Shown here one piece after another: positions 1 through 6,596 of a stretch of DNA of 10,681 nt. The position numbers and the translations under genes were made by a program. The notes beneath the pieces were generated by a model. That model worked only from the letters and a program-made list of their open reading frames with translations. It was not told the DNA's origin and did not search any database. Positions within the stretch are counted from its first letter, which is position 1. Every line of letters begins with the position of its first letter. This DNA is from Oscillospiraceae bacterium (GTDB lineage Bacteria; Bacillota; Clostridia; Oscillospirales; Ruminococcaceae): contig JAITVF010000060.1 of NCBI GenBank assembly GCA_031285945.1, forward strand, positions 1 through 10,681, given 5' to 3'.

Positions 1-1222
1 CGTACACCCCGTTCTGCTTCTTTCCCTCGGGGATGCGTACGCAGAGCTCGCCTACCTCACCCGGCGCGACCTCGTTCCCCTCCTCGTCAAGAAGGGCGAT
101 GCTGTAAAGCGGCGAGGGCTTTCCCATCGACCCAACTTTTGGAGTCGAGCCCACCAGGTTTAGGGTGAGTACGGTGGTCTCGGTCTGGCCGAAGGCCTCC
201 ATCAGCCTAAGCCCCGTCAGCTCCTCAAAGCGGTTGTAAACCTCGGGGTTAAGGGCTTCGCCTGCTGTCACGGCGTACCTGACCATTCCAAAGCTTCCCT
301 TTTCCATCCCGCCCTTGATAAGGAACCGGTAGATGGTGGGCGGCGCGCAAAAGCTGGTTACGCCGTATTTTTCCATCATCTTTAAAAGAACCGGCGCGTC
401 AAATTTATCAAAGTCGTATACAAAGACCGCGGCGGCCATGAGCCACTGCCCGTAAAGCTTGCCCCAAACCGATTTTGCCCAGCCCGTCTCCGATACCGTT
501 AGGTGAAGGCCGTCCGGCTCGACATTCTGCCAGTATTTGGCGGTTATAATGTGAGCTATGGGATAGCTGTGGTCGTGGCAGACCATCTTTGGCTGCCCTG
601 TGGTCCCGGAGGTAAAGTATAGCAAAAGCGGATCCTCGGCGCTGTTGGAAGCCCGTGCAAAGCTCCCCGGCTGTTTTAAGAGCTCCTGGTCAAAATCGAC
701 CCAGCCGTCCCTTTTGCCCTTTACCGAAAATCTGGCCTTTATTCCGCCGTACTCCCCCATCGCCTCCTCCATGGTCTCCTGAACGGAACCGTCGGTCGTA
801 GCCAGCACGCAGGATATCCCGGCGGCGCCAAAGCGGTAGAGAAAATCCTTGACGGTGAGAAGATTAGTTGCGGGAATCCCCACCGCCCCCAGCTTATGGA
901 GCCCCATAAGCGCATACCAGAACTGGTAGTGGCGCTTTAAAACCAGCATAACGGAGTCGCCCTTTTTAACGCCGTTAGCGGCAAAAAGATTAGCGGCCCT
1001 ATCGCTGAGCTCCCTCATCTCGCCATAGGTAAAGAGCCTTTCCTCACCCTTTTCGTTGCACCACACAAGGCAGCGCCTGTTCGGCTCCACGCGGGCTATC
1101 TCGTCCACTACGTCATAGGCAAAGTTAAAGCCTTCAGGCACTATGGGCGTGAAATACTTGAGCACTCCGTTCTTGTCAAACGCTTCGTCGCAAAATCTCT
1201 CGTAAAAATTGGCAAGCTCCAT
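1..1222 (-). CDS. AMP-forming acyl-CoA synthetase (MACS/ACSM-like), C-terminus outside the window
   Basis: Partial gene: the N-terminal 407 residues read without interruption and run off the window edge; such enzymes are usually about 540-570 aa. It belongs to the ANL superfamily, which turns a carboxylic acid, ATP and CoA into acyl-CoA through an acyl-AMP. Visible signatures are the P-loop-like motif TSGTTGQPK (residues 204-212), the ETGWAK block (245-250), the AGEAL segment (320-324) and FGQTET (344-349). The SETGWAKSVWGKLYG stretch is typical of medium-chain/branched short-chain acyl-CoA synthetases rather than acetyl-CoA synthetase or phenylacetate-CoA ligase, but the substrate cannot be read with certainty. 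The ATG at 1222 has a G-rich ribosome binding site just upstream (about 1231-1235). It lies 27 bp downstream of the XRE-cupin gene, so the two are probably co-transcribed from the T-box-controlled promoter at about 2190-2219. Confidence 0.93.
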   Translation of the reverse strand, partial: MELANFYERFCDEAFDKNGVLKYFTPIVPEGFNFAYDVVDEIARVEPNRRCLVWCNEKGEERLFTYGEMRELSDRAANLFAANGVKKGDSVMLVLKRHYQFWYALMGLHKLGAVGIPATNLLTVKDFLYRFGAAGISCVLATTDGSVQETMEEAMGEYGGIKARFSVKGKRDGWVDFDQELLKQPGSFARASNSAEDPLLLYFTSGTTGQPKMVCHDHSYPIAHIITAKYWQNVEPDGLHLTVSETGWAKSVWGKLYGQWLMAAAVFVYDFDKFDAPVLLKMMEKYGVTSFCAPPTIYRFLIKGGMEKGSFGMVRYAVTAGEALNPEVYNRFEELTGLRLMEAFGQTETTVLTLNLVGSTPKVGSMGKPSPLYSIALLDEEGNEVAPGEVGELCVRIPEGKKQNGVY

Positions 1223-1249
1223 TTTATATTCCCCCGGAAAACTTAATCG

Positions 1250-1840
1250 TTATTTATTGTCTTCGCCGTCCCTGATTACCACCGCGATAAATGTGCATTC
1301 CTTACCGCCGTATGCCCGCAGGCCGTGCTCAAAGTGAGAATCGTAGTATATGGTGTCGCCCTCGCTGAGTATTTCGGTATGGCCGTTTATTACTACCTCG
1401 ATGGAGCCCGTGAGGACATAGTCGAACTCCTGGCCTGAGTGGCTCGAAAGCCGCATAGGCTCATGCTGCTCCTCTTCGAACCAAGGCGCGGTCACCAGGA
1501 AGGGCTCGGCCATCTTGTCGCGCAGGCGAAAGGCAAGATGCTCATAGTTAAGGTCGTGACGGCGGCGAATGGGAAGCCCCTTGCCCTTGCGAACCACAGT
1601 GTAGGCCGTCAGCTTGGGTTGCTCCCCGGTAACAAGCTCGGTCATGTCGATACCGAATTCCTCGGCGCAGTGGTGTAGAAAGGTAAATGAAAAGTCGCTC
1701 ACACCCGCCTCGGACGCACGGTACTCCTCAAGGGTCGAGCCGGTCACCTGCGCCATACGTTCCTCGCTTATATCCAGTATGAGACGCATCTCCCTTATTC
1801 TTCCGGCTATCTCTATAATCTTTGTATCCAGCTCTGTCAT
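1250..1840 (-). CDS. XRE-family helix-turn-helix / cupin-domain transcriptional regulator
   Basis: 196 aa. Residues about 7-70 form an XRE (Cro/C1-type) DNA-binding domain (IAGRIREMRLILDISEERMA, then a FGIDMTELV ending). After a linker, residues about 125-190 form a single cupin beta-barrel: first motif around H134/E138 with G145, second motif GDTIYYDSHFEHGL with H169 and H172. This two-domain layout is common in regulators where the cupin binds a small effector. The ATG at 1840 has a GGAAGG ribosome binding site about 8 nt upstream (1849-1854). It is the first gene after the T-box leader and precedes the acyl-CoA synthetase by 27 bp. It therefore probably regulates, or is regulated with, that enzyme. 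The cupin ligand is unknown; an acyl-CoA or branched-chain acid is a guess from context. Confidence 0.92.
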   Translation of the reverse strand: MTELDTKIIEIAGRIREMRLILDISEERMAQVTGSTLEEYRASEAGVSDFSFTFLHHCAEEFGIDMTELVTGEQPKLTAYTVVRKGKGLPIRRRHDLNYEHLAFRLRDKMAEPFLVTAPWFEEEQHEPMRLSSHSGQEFDYVLTGSIEVVINGHTEILSEGDTIYYDSHFEHGLRAYGGKECTFIAVVIRDGEDNK

Positions 1841-1896
1841 TTTGACGCCTTCCTTTCACCATTATATTTTTGCTGTTATTTTGCGTTAACGGGCGC

Positions 1897-1926
1897 AAAA
1901 AAACCCGTCCCATACAATGGGACGGG
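1897..1926 (-). terminator. Intrinsic terminator of the T-box
   Basis: Minus-strand stem CCCGUCCCA/UGGGACGGG (9 bp, 1918-1926 with 1904-1912) with a 5-nt loop, then seven U (1903-1897). The 5' half of this stem is also the 3' half of the antiterminator, so the two folds exclude each other. No other terminator lies between the upstream phosphatase gene and this point, so it probably also ends that gene's transcripts. Confidence 0.95.
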
Positions 1927-2183
1927 CAAAGCCCGTGTTACCACCCAAATTGCGCGTAAGAATCGGTCTTTCGCGCCACTCATTGCGGATTCCGTCAAAT
2001 CCTCGGCCTTTAACGCAGCCTTTGCGCGGAAGCCTACCGGCGCTTTAACGCGCGTTCGGTTCCGGGCTACAGGGTGATGCCTGCACTCCGTCCGCTGCCG
2101 GTTCGCACCACCCACCGGCTCTCTGTGCGCGGACTATGGACGCAGCCGTCCCTGTCATCGCCTTTATCTGTATTTTATGTTTG
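1897..2183 (-). promoter_or_regulatory. T-box riboswitch leader upstream of the XRE-cupin/acyl-CoA synthetase operon
   Basis: Read on the minus strand. Stem I has the conserved AGAGAG element and distal loop region at 2124-2095. The specifier loop lies between helices 2150-2154/2070-2074 (CAGGG/CCCUG) and 2142-2145/2081-2084 (CUGC/GCAG). Its 3' side reads GCAUCA (2080-2075), so the likely specifier is AUC (Ile) at 2078-2076 followed by the usual purine. The antiterminator is complete: helix UGGG/CCCA (1944-1947 with 1918-1921), the 7-nt bulge UGGUAAC (1937-1943), and helix ACGGGC/GCCCGU (1931-1936 with 1922-1927). It competes with the terminator at 1897-1926. The U in UGGU pairs with discriminator base A73, as in tRNA-Ile. 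Uncharged tRNA should permit read-through into the XRE-cupin gene. This leader explains most of the 368-bp gap 1841-2208. Confidence 0.95.
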
Positions 2184-2189
2184 TATCAC

Positions 2190-2219
2190 AGTATAATACG
2201 GGGACCCGCTATTTGTCAA
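2190..2219 (-). promoter_or_regulatory. Sigma-A promoter driving the T-box operon
   Basis: On the minus strand, TTGACA (2219-2214), an 18-bp spacer and TATACT (2195-2190). The start site is expected near 2183, just before Stem I. The -35 hexamer is formed by the last codons of the upstream phosphatase gene (Ile-Asp-Lys-stop), so promoter and coding sequence overlap. Confidence 0.85.
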
Positions 2220-2865
2220 TCAAAATCGACAAAAGCTCCTCCGCTTTGTGCGCAATTACTCTTGCTCCAGCTTTATTAAGCTCATCGATTGTGCGAAATC
2301 CCCAAGATACGCCAACAGTCATCACGTCCGCGTTGAGTCCGGTCTGAATATCGACCTCGCTGTCTCCTATATATGCGCAGTCGTGCCTTTCAAAACCAAA
2401 GTGGGCGATCACATCCCATAACGGAACAGGATCCGGCTTGATGGGAACGCCGATTCTTTGCCCGTAAGCAAGGTCGATAAGTCCGGGGAAATACCTGTTC
2501 GCCAAAACGCCCACCGCCCTGTCCGGCTTGTTGGAGAGGATAGCTGTGCGCACCCCTGCCTTCTTTAATTCCCGCAGCATTGAAACCGTGCCGTCATAGG
2601 GCTTTGTGCTGTCCTCGCCGTGCTCTGAGTAATAGGCGGTAAAATCATCGTGCAGCCGGTCTATTACCGCCCCGTTGTTCCCGTACTCCTCCGGCGCGAG
2701 GCCGGCGACCAGATTCCGCGCCCCGCTGCCCACTCGCCTTTTCACATCCTCCAGCGAGCGCCGGGGATAGCCAGAGCACTCGAGCGAGTAATTGCACGCC
2801 TCCTTAAGATCCTCAAGGGTGTCGAGAAGGGTACCGTCCATGTCGAATATGGCAAGGCGAATCAT
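2209..2865 (-). CDS. HAD-superfamily hydrolase, phosphoglycolate phosphatase-like
   Basis: 218 aa, a full-length cytoplasmic HAD phosphatase with an inserted helical cap (subclass IA). All four catalytic motifs are present: DMDGT with nucleophile D8 and acid D10; SNKPD with S111; K143 in KPDP; and GDSEVD with D168 and D172, which bind Mg2+. The overall look matches the Gph/PpaX/pyrophosphatase-like group, which hydrolyses phosphoglycolate, pyrophosphate or similar small phosphates. The exact substrate cannot be read from sequence. The ATG at 2865 is preceded by AAGGAAG about 10 nt upstream. A possible extended -10 (TGATATAAT, 2909-2901) comes from the edge of the adjacent repeat array. The gene ends inside the promoter of the downstream T-box operon and lacks a terminator of its own. 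Confidence 0.92.
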   Translation of the reverse strand: MIRLAIFDMDGTLLDTLEDLKEACNYSLECSGYPRRSLEDVKRRVGSGARNLVAGLAPEEYGNNGAVIDRLHDDFTAYYSEHGEDSTKPYDGTVSMLRELKKAGVRTAILSNKPDRAVGVLANRYFPGLIDLAYGQRIGVPIKPDPVPLWDVIAHFGFERHDCAYIGDSEVDIQTGLNADVMTVGVSWGFRTIDELNKAGARVIAHKAEELLSILIDK

Positions 2866-2900
2866 AAGATAAGACTTCCTTTCACAATGCCGGGTATTTT

Positions 2901-2909
2901 ATTATATCA
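2901..2909 (-). promoter_or_regulatory. Possible extended -10 for the HAD phosphatase gene
   Basis: The minus strand reads TGATATAAT, a TGn-TATAAT extended -10, about 35 bp upstream of the phosphatase ATG. No good -35 hexamer is visible at 16-18 bp. The element is part of the repeat unit's hairpin 1. It is plausible but unproven. Confidence 0.4.
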
Positions 2910-3149
2910 TCTTTACATGATATAATTGGCCATCGCCGTAATTCGGCCCATAAATTATAACAGCCGCGGACTTTGCGGCTATTATATCATGTTTACATGA
3001 TATAATTGGCCATCGCCGTAAGGCGGGCCATAAACTATAATAGCCGCGGACTTTGCGGCTATTATATCATGTTTACATGATATAATTGGCCATCGCCGTA
3101 AGGCGGGCCATAAATTATAATAGCCGCGGACTTTGCGGCTATTATATCA
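2901..3149. repeat. 80-bp tandem repeat array, three full units plus a 9-bp remnant, each with three hairpins
   Basis: Units start at 2901, 2981 and 3061, with a remnant at 3141-3149, giving an exact 80-bp period. In the unit at 2981, hairpin 1 has 11-bp arms (2981-2991 and 2996-3006) with loop TTTA. Hairpin 2 is TGGCC/GGCCA plus CGCC/GGCG around GTAA (3007-3030). Hairpin 3 has 12-bp arms (3036-3047 and 3055-3066) around GGACTTT. Hairpin 3 shares its last 6 bp with hairpin 1 of the next unit, so these two folds compete. Units 2 and 3 differ at one base; unit 1 has several changes that weaken hairpin 2. No T-tract follows the hairpins. The array fills almost the whole 276-bp gap between the small membrane protein and the phosphatase gene. 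Confidence 0.97.
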
Positions 3150-3576
3150 GGCCCTCAACGGTAACTACCCCGCGCCTCATTCTGCGCGCGCAGGTCCAGA
3201 TCACGGCTCCCGACGCGATAACATCCAGAAACGTTCCGGTCACAATCATTTCAAGCGGCGATATCCTAAGCGGGCAGGTCCAGGCGACCCACGCTATATT
3301 AAAGGCAAAGGCCGCCGCCTGAGCGGTAAAGAACCACCTAAAATTGCGCAGGTTAAGGCCGCTTATAAATCGCTTTACCGCCAAAAACACGCCGCAAAGA
3401 ACCAGGGCTGCGGTTACCGCGTAAACAGGAGCGGGCAGATTTGTAGCGGGCTGAAGCTGTAGGTATATGACGGCCCCAAGCCGCAGCAGGGTTGTAAAAA
3501 GCAAAAAGATATAAAGAAAGGTTCTCACCGAAAAAAACACCCCCCCGGGCGGCTGTCGGCCGTTAGTGTAGCGCAT
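3142..3576 (-). CDS. Small integral membrane protein of unknown function
   Basis: 144 aa from the ATG at 3576. Four hydrophobic segments are visible: about residues 18-40 (FLYIFLLFTTLLRLGAVIYL), 50-68 (VYAVTAALVLCGVFLAVKRF), 80-100 (WFFTAQAAAFAFNIAWVAW) and 108-126 (EMIVTGTFLDVIASGAVIW). Short basic loops and a basic C-terminal tail (CARRMRRG) follow. I recognise no family. The start is uncertain: the ATG lies at the expected transcription start of a nearby extended -10 (TGC-TATAGT, 3591-3583) and has no ribosome binding site. The in-frame GTG at 3528 has a run of seven G 11 nt upstream and would give a 128-aa protein starting just before the first helix. The stop codon (3142-3144) lies inside the last repeat remnant. 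It begins 38 bp after the uvrA stop and may be partly co-transcribed with uvrA. Confidence 0.72.
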   Translation of the reverse strand: MRYTNGRQPPGGVFFSVRTFLYIFLLFTTLLRLGAVIYLQLQPATNLPAPVYAVTAALVLCGVFLAVKRFISGLNLRNFRWFFTAQAAAFAFNIAWVAWTCPLRISPLEMIVTGTFLDVIASGAVIWTCARRMRRGVVTVEGLI

Positions 3577-3582
3577 GGGTAC

Positions 3583-3591
3583 ACTATAGCA
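3583..3591 (-). promoter_or_regulatory. Candidate extended -10 promoter for the small membrane protein gene
   Basis: The minus strand reads TGC-TATAGT between the uvrA stop and the membrane protein. No clear -35 is seen. The predicted start site is near 3576, which favours translation from the downstream GTG at 3528. Confidence 0.4.
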
Positions 3592-3614
3592 TATTTCAGG
3601 CTAAAATTCTAGGC

Positions 3615-6446
3615 TTATTGCTTTTTCAAAACTTTTTTGAGATACTGGCCGGTGTAGGAGCTCTGGCACGCAGTTACCTGCTCGGGGGTGCCGACGGCCA
3701 CAACCTCGCCGCCCTTATCCCCGCCCTCGGGTCCGAGGTCGATCACGTGGTCGGCCGTTTTTATAACATCCAGGTTGTGCTCGATGAGTATGACGGTGTT
3801 GCCCCCGTCCACTAAGCGGCTCAAAACCTCGATTAGCATATGAACGTCGGCGGAATGAAGCCCGGTCGTGGGTTCGTCCAGGATGTAAACCGTCCTGCCG
3901 GTCGGCCTTCTCGCAAGCTCGGTCGCAAGCTTTACCCGCTGGGCCTCTCCGCCCGAAAGGGTTGTGGAGCTCTGGCCGATCCTTACATAGCCGAGACCCA
4001 CGTCGTAGAGCGTACGTAGACGGCGGTAAATCTTCTGGTGGTTTTCAAAAAAGGCGAGCCCTTCCTCCACCGTCATCTCCAGGACGTCGTGGATGGTTTT
4101 GCCCTTGTATTTCACCTCCAGCGTCTCTCGGTTGTATCTTTTACCCTTGCAAACCTCGCAGGGGACGAATACGTCGGGCAGGAAGTGCATCTCTATCTTG
4201 ATTATGCCGTCCCCCTCGCAGGCCTCGCACCGCCCCCCCTTTATGTTGAAGGAGAAGCGGCCCGGCCCGTAGCCCCGCATTTTGGCGGCGTTAGTCTGGG
4301 CGAATACGTTGCGAATATCGGTAAAGGTGCCCGAGTAGGTCGCCGGGTTGGAGCGGGGCGTCCGCCCGATTGGGCTCTGGTCTATGCTGATGACCTTATC
4401 CAGGTATTCGATCCCCTCTATAACGTCGTGGGCGCCCGGCTGCGTTCTCGCCCGGTTTAGCCGGTGAGAAAGGGTTTTGTAGAGTATTTCGTTTACAAGG
4501 GTGGATTTTCCCGAGCCTGAGACGCCGGTAACCGCCGTCATAACCCCTAAGGGGAAGGCTATGTCCAGGTTTTTGAGGTTATTCTGCCGTGCTCCCCTTA
4601 TCTTAAGCCAGTGACCGTTGGGCTTGCGGCGCTTTTCGGGGACGGGGATGCTCCTTCTGCCCGAGAGGTACTGCCCCGTTATAGATTCGGGGCAGGCCTT
4701 TATATCCTCGACCGTGCCGGTCGCCACCACCTTGCCGCCGTGGACGCCCGCAAGGGGACCGATATCCACCAGAAAGTCGGAGGCGTACATGGTATCCTCG
4801 TCGTGCTCTACAACTATCACGGTGTTGCCAATATCCCTCAGGTTCTTAAGGGCGGCTATGAGCCTGTGGTTGTCCTTTTGGTGAAGGCCGATCGAGGGCT
4901 CATCCAGAATATAAAGAACGCCTACCAAAGAAGAGCCTATCTGTGTCGCCAGCCGGATGCGCTGGCTCTCCCCGCCCGAAAGGGTTCCCGATGAGCGGTG
5001 CAGGGTAAGGTACCCAAGCCCCACCCCCTGAAGGAAGGCGAGCCGGTCGTTGATTTCTTTAAAGATTTCGGCGCCTATTAACTTTTGGCGCTCGGTGAGC
5101 TTTGCGGTTTTGGTAAAGCCCACCGCCTGGTCTATGCTCATTCTGGTAAACTCTATAATATTCATACCGTTGACCAGCACCGCCAGCGATTCCTTTTTGA
5201 GGCGGTCGCCGTGGCATTCGGGGCAGGGCAGCTCGGTCATGTGGGCGCGGATCTCCTCACGCATCCACTCGCTTTCGGTCTGGGTATACCTCCGCTCCAG
5301 ATTATGAACCACCCCCTCGAAGGAGGAGGTATAGCTGCCCGACATTGTAGAGCCCTCGCGGTACATGGTGAGCTTTTCGCCGTTGTTGCCGTAAAGAAGA
5401 ATATCTATAACCTCCTCCGGCAGCTCTGAGACCGGCACCCTGAGCGAAAAACCATACCGCCTCGAGAGGGCCTCGTAGTACATTTGGGCAATGCCGCCGT
5501 CGGCGTAATACCAGCCCGAGGCGCGGATCGCACCCTCGGCGATGGAAAGAGATCTGTTGGGTATGATAAGGGCCGGGTCGACCTTGAGGTAAATCCCAAG
5601 CCCTGTGCACTTGGGGCATGCGCCGAAGGGATTGTTAAAAGAGAACATCCTGGGCGCAAGCTCCTCCACGCTTACCCCGTGCTCGGGGCAGGCGTAGTTC
5701 TGGGAGAAGGTAAGCGTCTCTTCACCCTCGCCAACGTCAACGCCCACAAGCCCGCCCGCGGCGGCGAGGGCCGTCTCGAGCGAATCGGTCAGGCGTGTTC
5801 TGGCTTCCTCTTTTACTACCAGCCGGTCAACCACAATTTCAAGGGTGTGCTTTTTGTTTTTATCGAGGGTTATTTCCTCCGAAAGATCGTAGAGGCTGCC
5901 GTTAACCCGCACGCGTGCATAGCCCGCCCGCCGCGCGGCGTCGAATTCCTTTATATGCTGGCCCTTGCGCCCCCTGACCACCGGGGCCAGTATCTGAATG
6001 CGCGAGCCCTCCGGCAGCTCCATAACCTGCTCTACCATCTGATCTATGGTCTGCTGCTCTATTTTGCGCCCGCATACCGGGCAGTGGGGCTCCCCTATCC
6101 GCGCGAACAAAAGGCGCAGGTAGTCGTAGATTTCGGTTACTGTGCCCACAGTAGACCTGGGGTTTTTAGATGTAGTCTTCTGATCGATGGAAACCGCGGG
6201 CGAAAGCCCCTCTATGGAATCTACCTTAGGCTTTTGCATCTGCCCCAAAAACATCCTCGCGTAGGATGAAAGGCTCTCAACATAGCGGCGCTGACCGTCT
6301 GCGTAGATGGTGTCGAAGGCGAGTGACGATTTGCCCGAGCCCGAAAGCCCGGTAAAAACTATGAGCCTGTCCCGCGGCAGCTCCAGATCAATATTCTTGA
6401 GGTTGTTCTCCCTCGCGCCCTTAATTATGATGCGATCCCTTGCCAA
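3615..6446 (-). CDS. uvrA: UvrA, excinuclease ABC subunit A
   Basis: 943 aa, the normal length. UvrA is the damage-sensing ATPase of nucleotide excision repair; as a dimer it finds distorted DNA and loads UvrB. Both ABC cassettes are complete: Walker A GLSGSGKS (33-40), signature LSGGESQR (489-496) and Walker [11 protein letters not shown] (512-521); then Walker [10 protein letters not shown] (641-649), signature LSGGEAQR (830-837) and Walker [11 protein letters not shown] (854-863). Zinc-binding pairs are C122/C125 with C408/C411, C253/H256 with C277/C280, and C740/C743 with C763/C766. The start is TTG at 6446, with GGGGG 7 nt upstream; no better start exists. The usual partner uvrB is not adjacent on either side. 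Expression is probably SOS-controlled (see the promoter and LexA-like site upstream). No frameshift or missing motif was seen. Confidence 0.98.
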   Translation of the reverse strand: MARDRIIIKGARENNLKNIDLELPRDRLIVFTGLSGSGKSSLAFDTIYADGQRRYVESLSSYARMFLGQMQKPKVDSIEGLSPAVSIDQKTTSKNPRSTVGTVTEIYDYLRLLFARIGEPHCPVCGRKIEQQTIDQMVEQVMELPEGSRIQILAPVVRGRKGQHIKEFDAARRAGYARVRVNGSLYDLSEEITLDKNKKHTLEIVVDRLVVKEEARTRLTDSLETALAAAGGLVGVDVGEGEETLTFSQNYACPEHGVSVEELAPRMFSFNNPFGACPKCTGLGIYLKVDPALIIPNRSLSIAEGAIRASGWYYADGGIAQMYYEALSRRYGFSLRVPVSELPEEVIDILLYGNNGEKLTMYREGSTMSGSYTSSFEGVVHNLERRYTQTESEWMREEIRAHMTELPCPECHGDRLKKESLAVLVNGMNIIEFTRMSIDQAVGFTKTAKLTERQKLIGAEIFKEINDRLAFLQGVGLGYLTLHRSSGTLSGGESQRIRLATQIGSSLVGVLYILDEPSIGLHQKDNHRLIAALKNLRDIGNTVIVVEHDEDTMYASDFLVDIGPLAGVHGGKVVATGTVEDIKACPESITGQYLSGRRSIPVPEKRRKPNGHWLKIRGARQNNLKNLDIAFPLGVMTAVTGVSGSGKSTLVNEILYKTLSHRLNRARTQPGAHDVIEGIEYLDKVISIDQSPIGRTPRSNPATYSGTFTDIRNVFAQTNAAKMRGYGPGRFSFNIKGGRCEACEGDGIIKIEMHFLPDVFVPCEVCKGKRYNRETLEVKYKGKTIHDVLEMTVEEGLAFFENHQKIYRRLRTLYDVGLGYVRIGQSSTTLSGGEAQRVKLATELARRPTGRTVYILDEPTTGLHSADVHMLIEVLSRLVDGGNTVILIEHNLDVIKTADHVIDLGPEGGDKGGEVVAVGTPEQVTACQSSYTGQYLKKVLKKQ

Positions 6447-6484
6447 AACGCAACCCCCGTGTAGTTATTAGTCTTTTGTATATC

Positions 6485-6513
6485 AGTATATCACAGCTTA
6501 AACCTATGTTCAA
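6485..6513 (-). promoter_or_regulatory. uvrA proximal promoter (P2)
   Basis: On the minus strand, TTGAAC (6513-6508), a 17-bp spacer and TATACT (6490-6485), about 40 bp upstream of the uvrA start codon. Its -35 overlaps the candidate LexA site. Confidence 0.65.
6500..6511 (-). promoter_or_regulatory. Candidate LexA (SOS) box for uvrA
   Basis: The minus strand reads GAACATAGGTTT, against the Firmicute SOS core GAAC-N4-GTTC: 7 of 8 core bases match. It overlaps the -35 of the proximal uvrA promoter, where a repressor would block transcription. uvrA is a classic LexA target in Bacillus. One half-site is imperfect, so binding may be moderate. Confidence 0.6.
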
Positions 6514-6537
6514 TCATATTTTGTCCGCTCCTGTATC

Positions 6538-6566
6538 AGTATAGATACTGCGCGTAAGACTGTCAA
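6538..6566 (-). promoter_or_regulatory. uvrA distal promoter (P1)
   Basis: On the minus strand, TTGACA (6566-6561), a 17-bp spacer and TATACT (6543-6538): a near-perfect sigma-A promoter. The start site would be near 6531, giving an 85-nt leader that crosses the LexA-like site and P2. A 14-bp palindrome with 6-bp arms (6537-6550) covers its -10. Confidence 0.8.
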
Positions 6567-6596
6567 TACCCGTGCGGACGCGGCGCCCGCGGATTA

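Noticed and set aside
2075..2080. His (CAU/CAC) or Ser (UCA) as T-box specifier
   Set aside because: The T-box bulge UGGU pairs with discriminator A73, whereas tRNA-His has C73 and tRNA-Ser G73; CAU would also be followed by a pyrimidine.
1876..2115. A 79-codon frame on the minus strand across the T-box leader
   Set aside because: It runs through the terminator and antiterminator stems; the RNA structure explains the sequence better.
2901..3149. CRISPR array
   Set aside because: The period is a single 80-bp repeated unit without variable spacers, and no cas genes are near.
3086..3462. Two overlapping plus-strand frames across the repeat array and the membrane-protein gene
   Set aside because: They begin in the hairpin repeats and are antisense to the membrane protein, whose hydrophobic pattern is the better-supported coding signal.
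5484..6269. A 261-codon open frame antisense to uvrA
   Set aside because: It lies wholly opposite well-conserved uvrA codons, has no ribosome binding site, and its translation shows no domain; GC-rich third positions create such frames.
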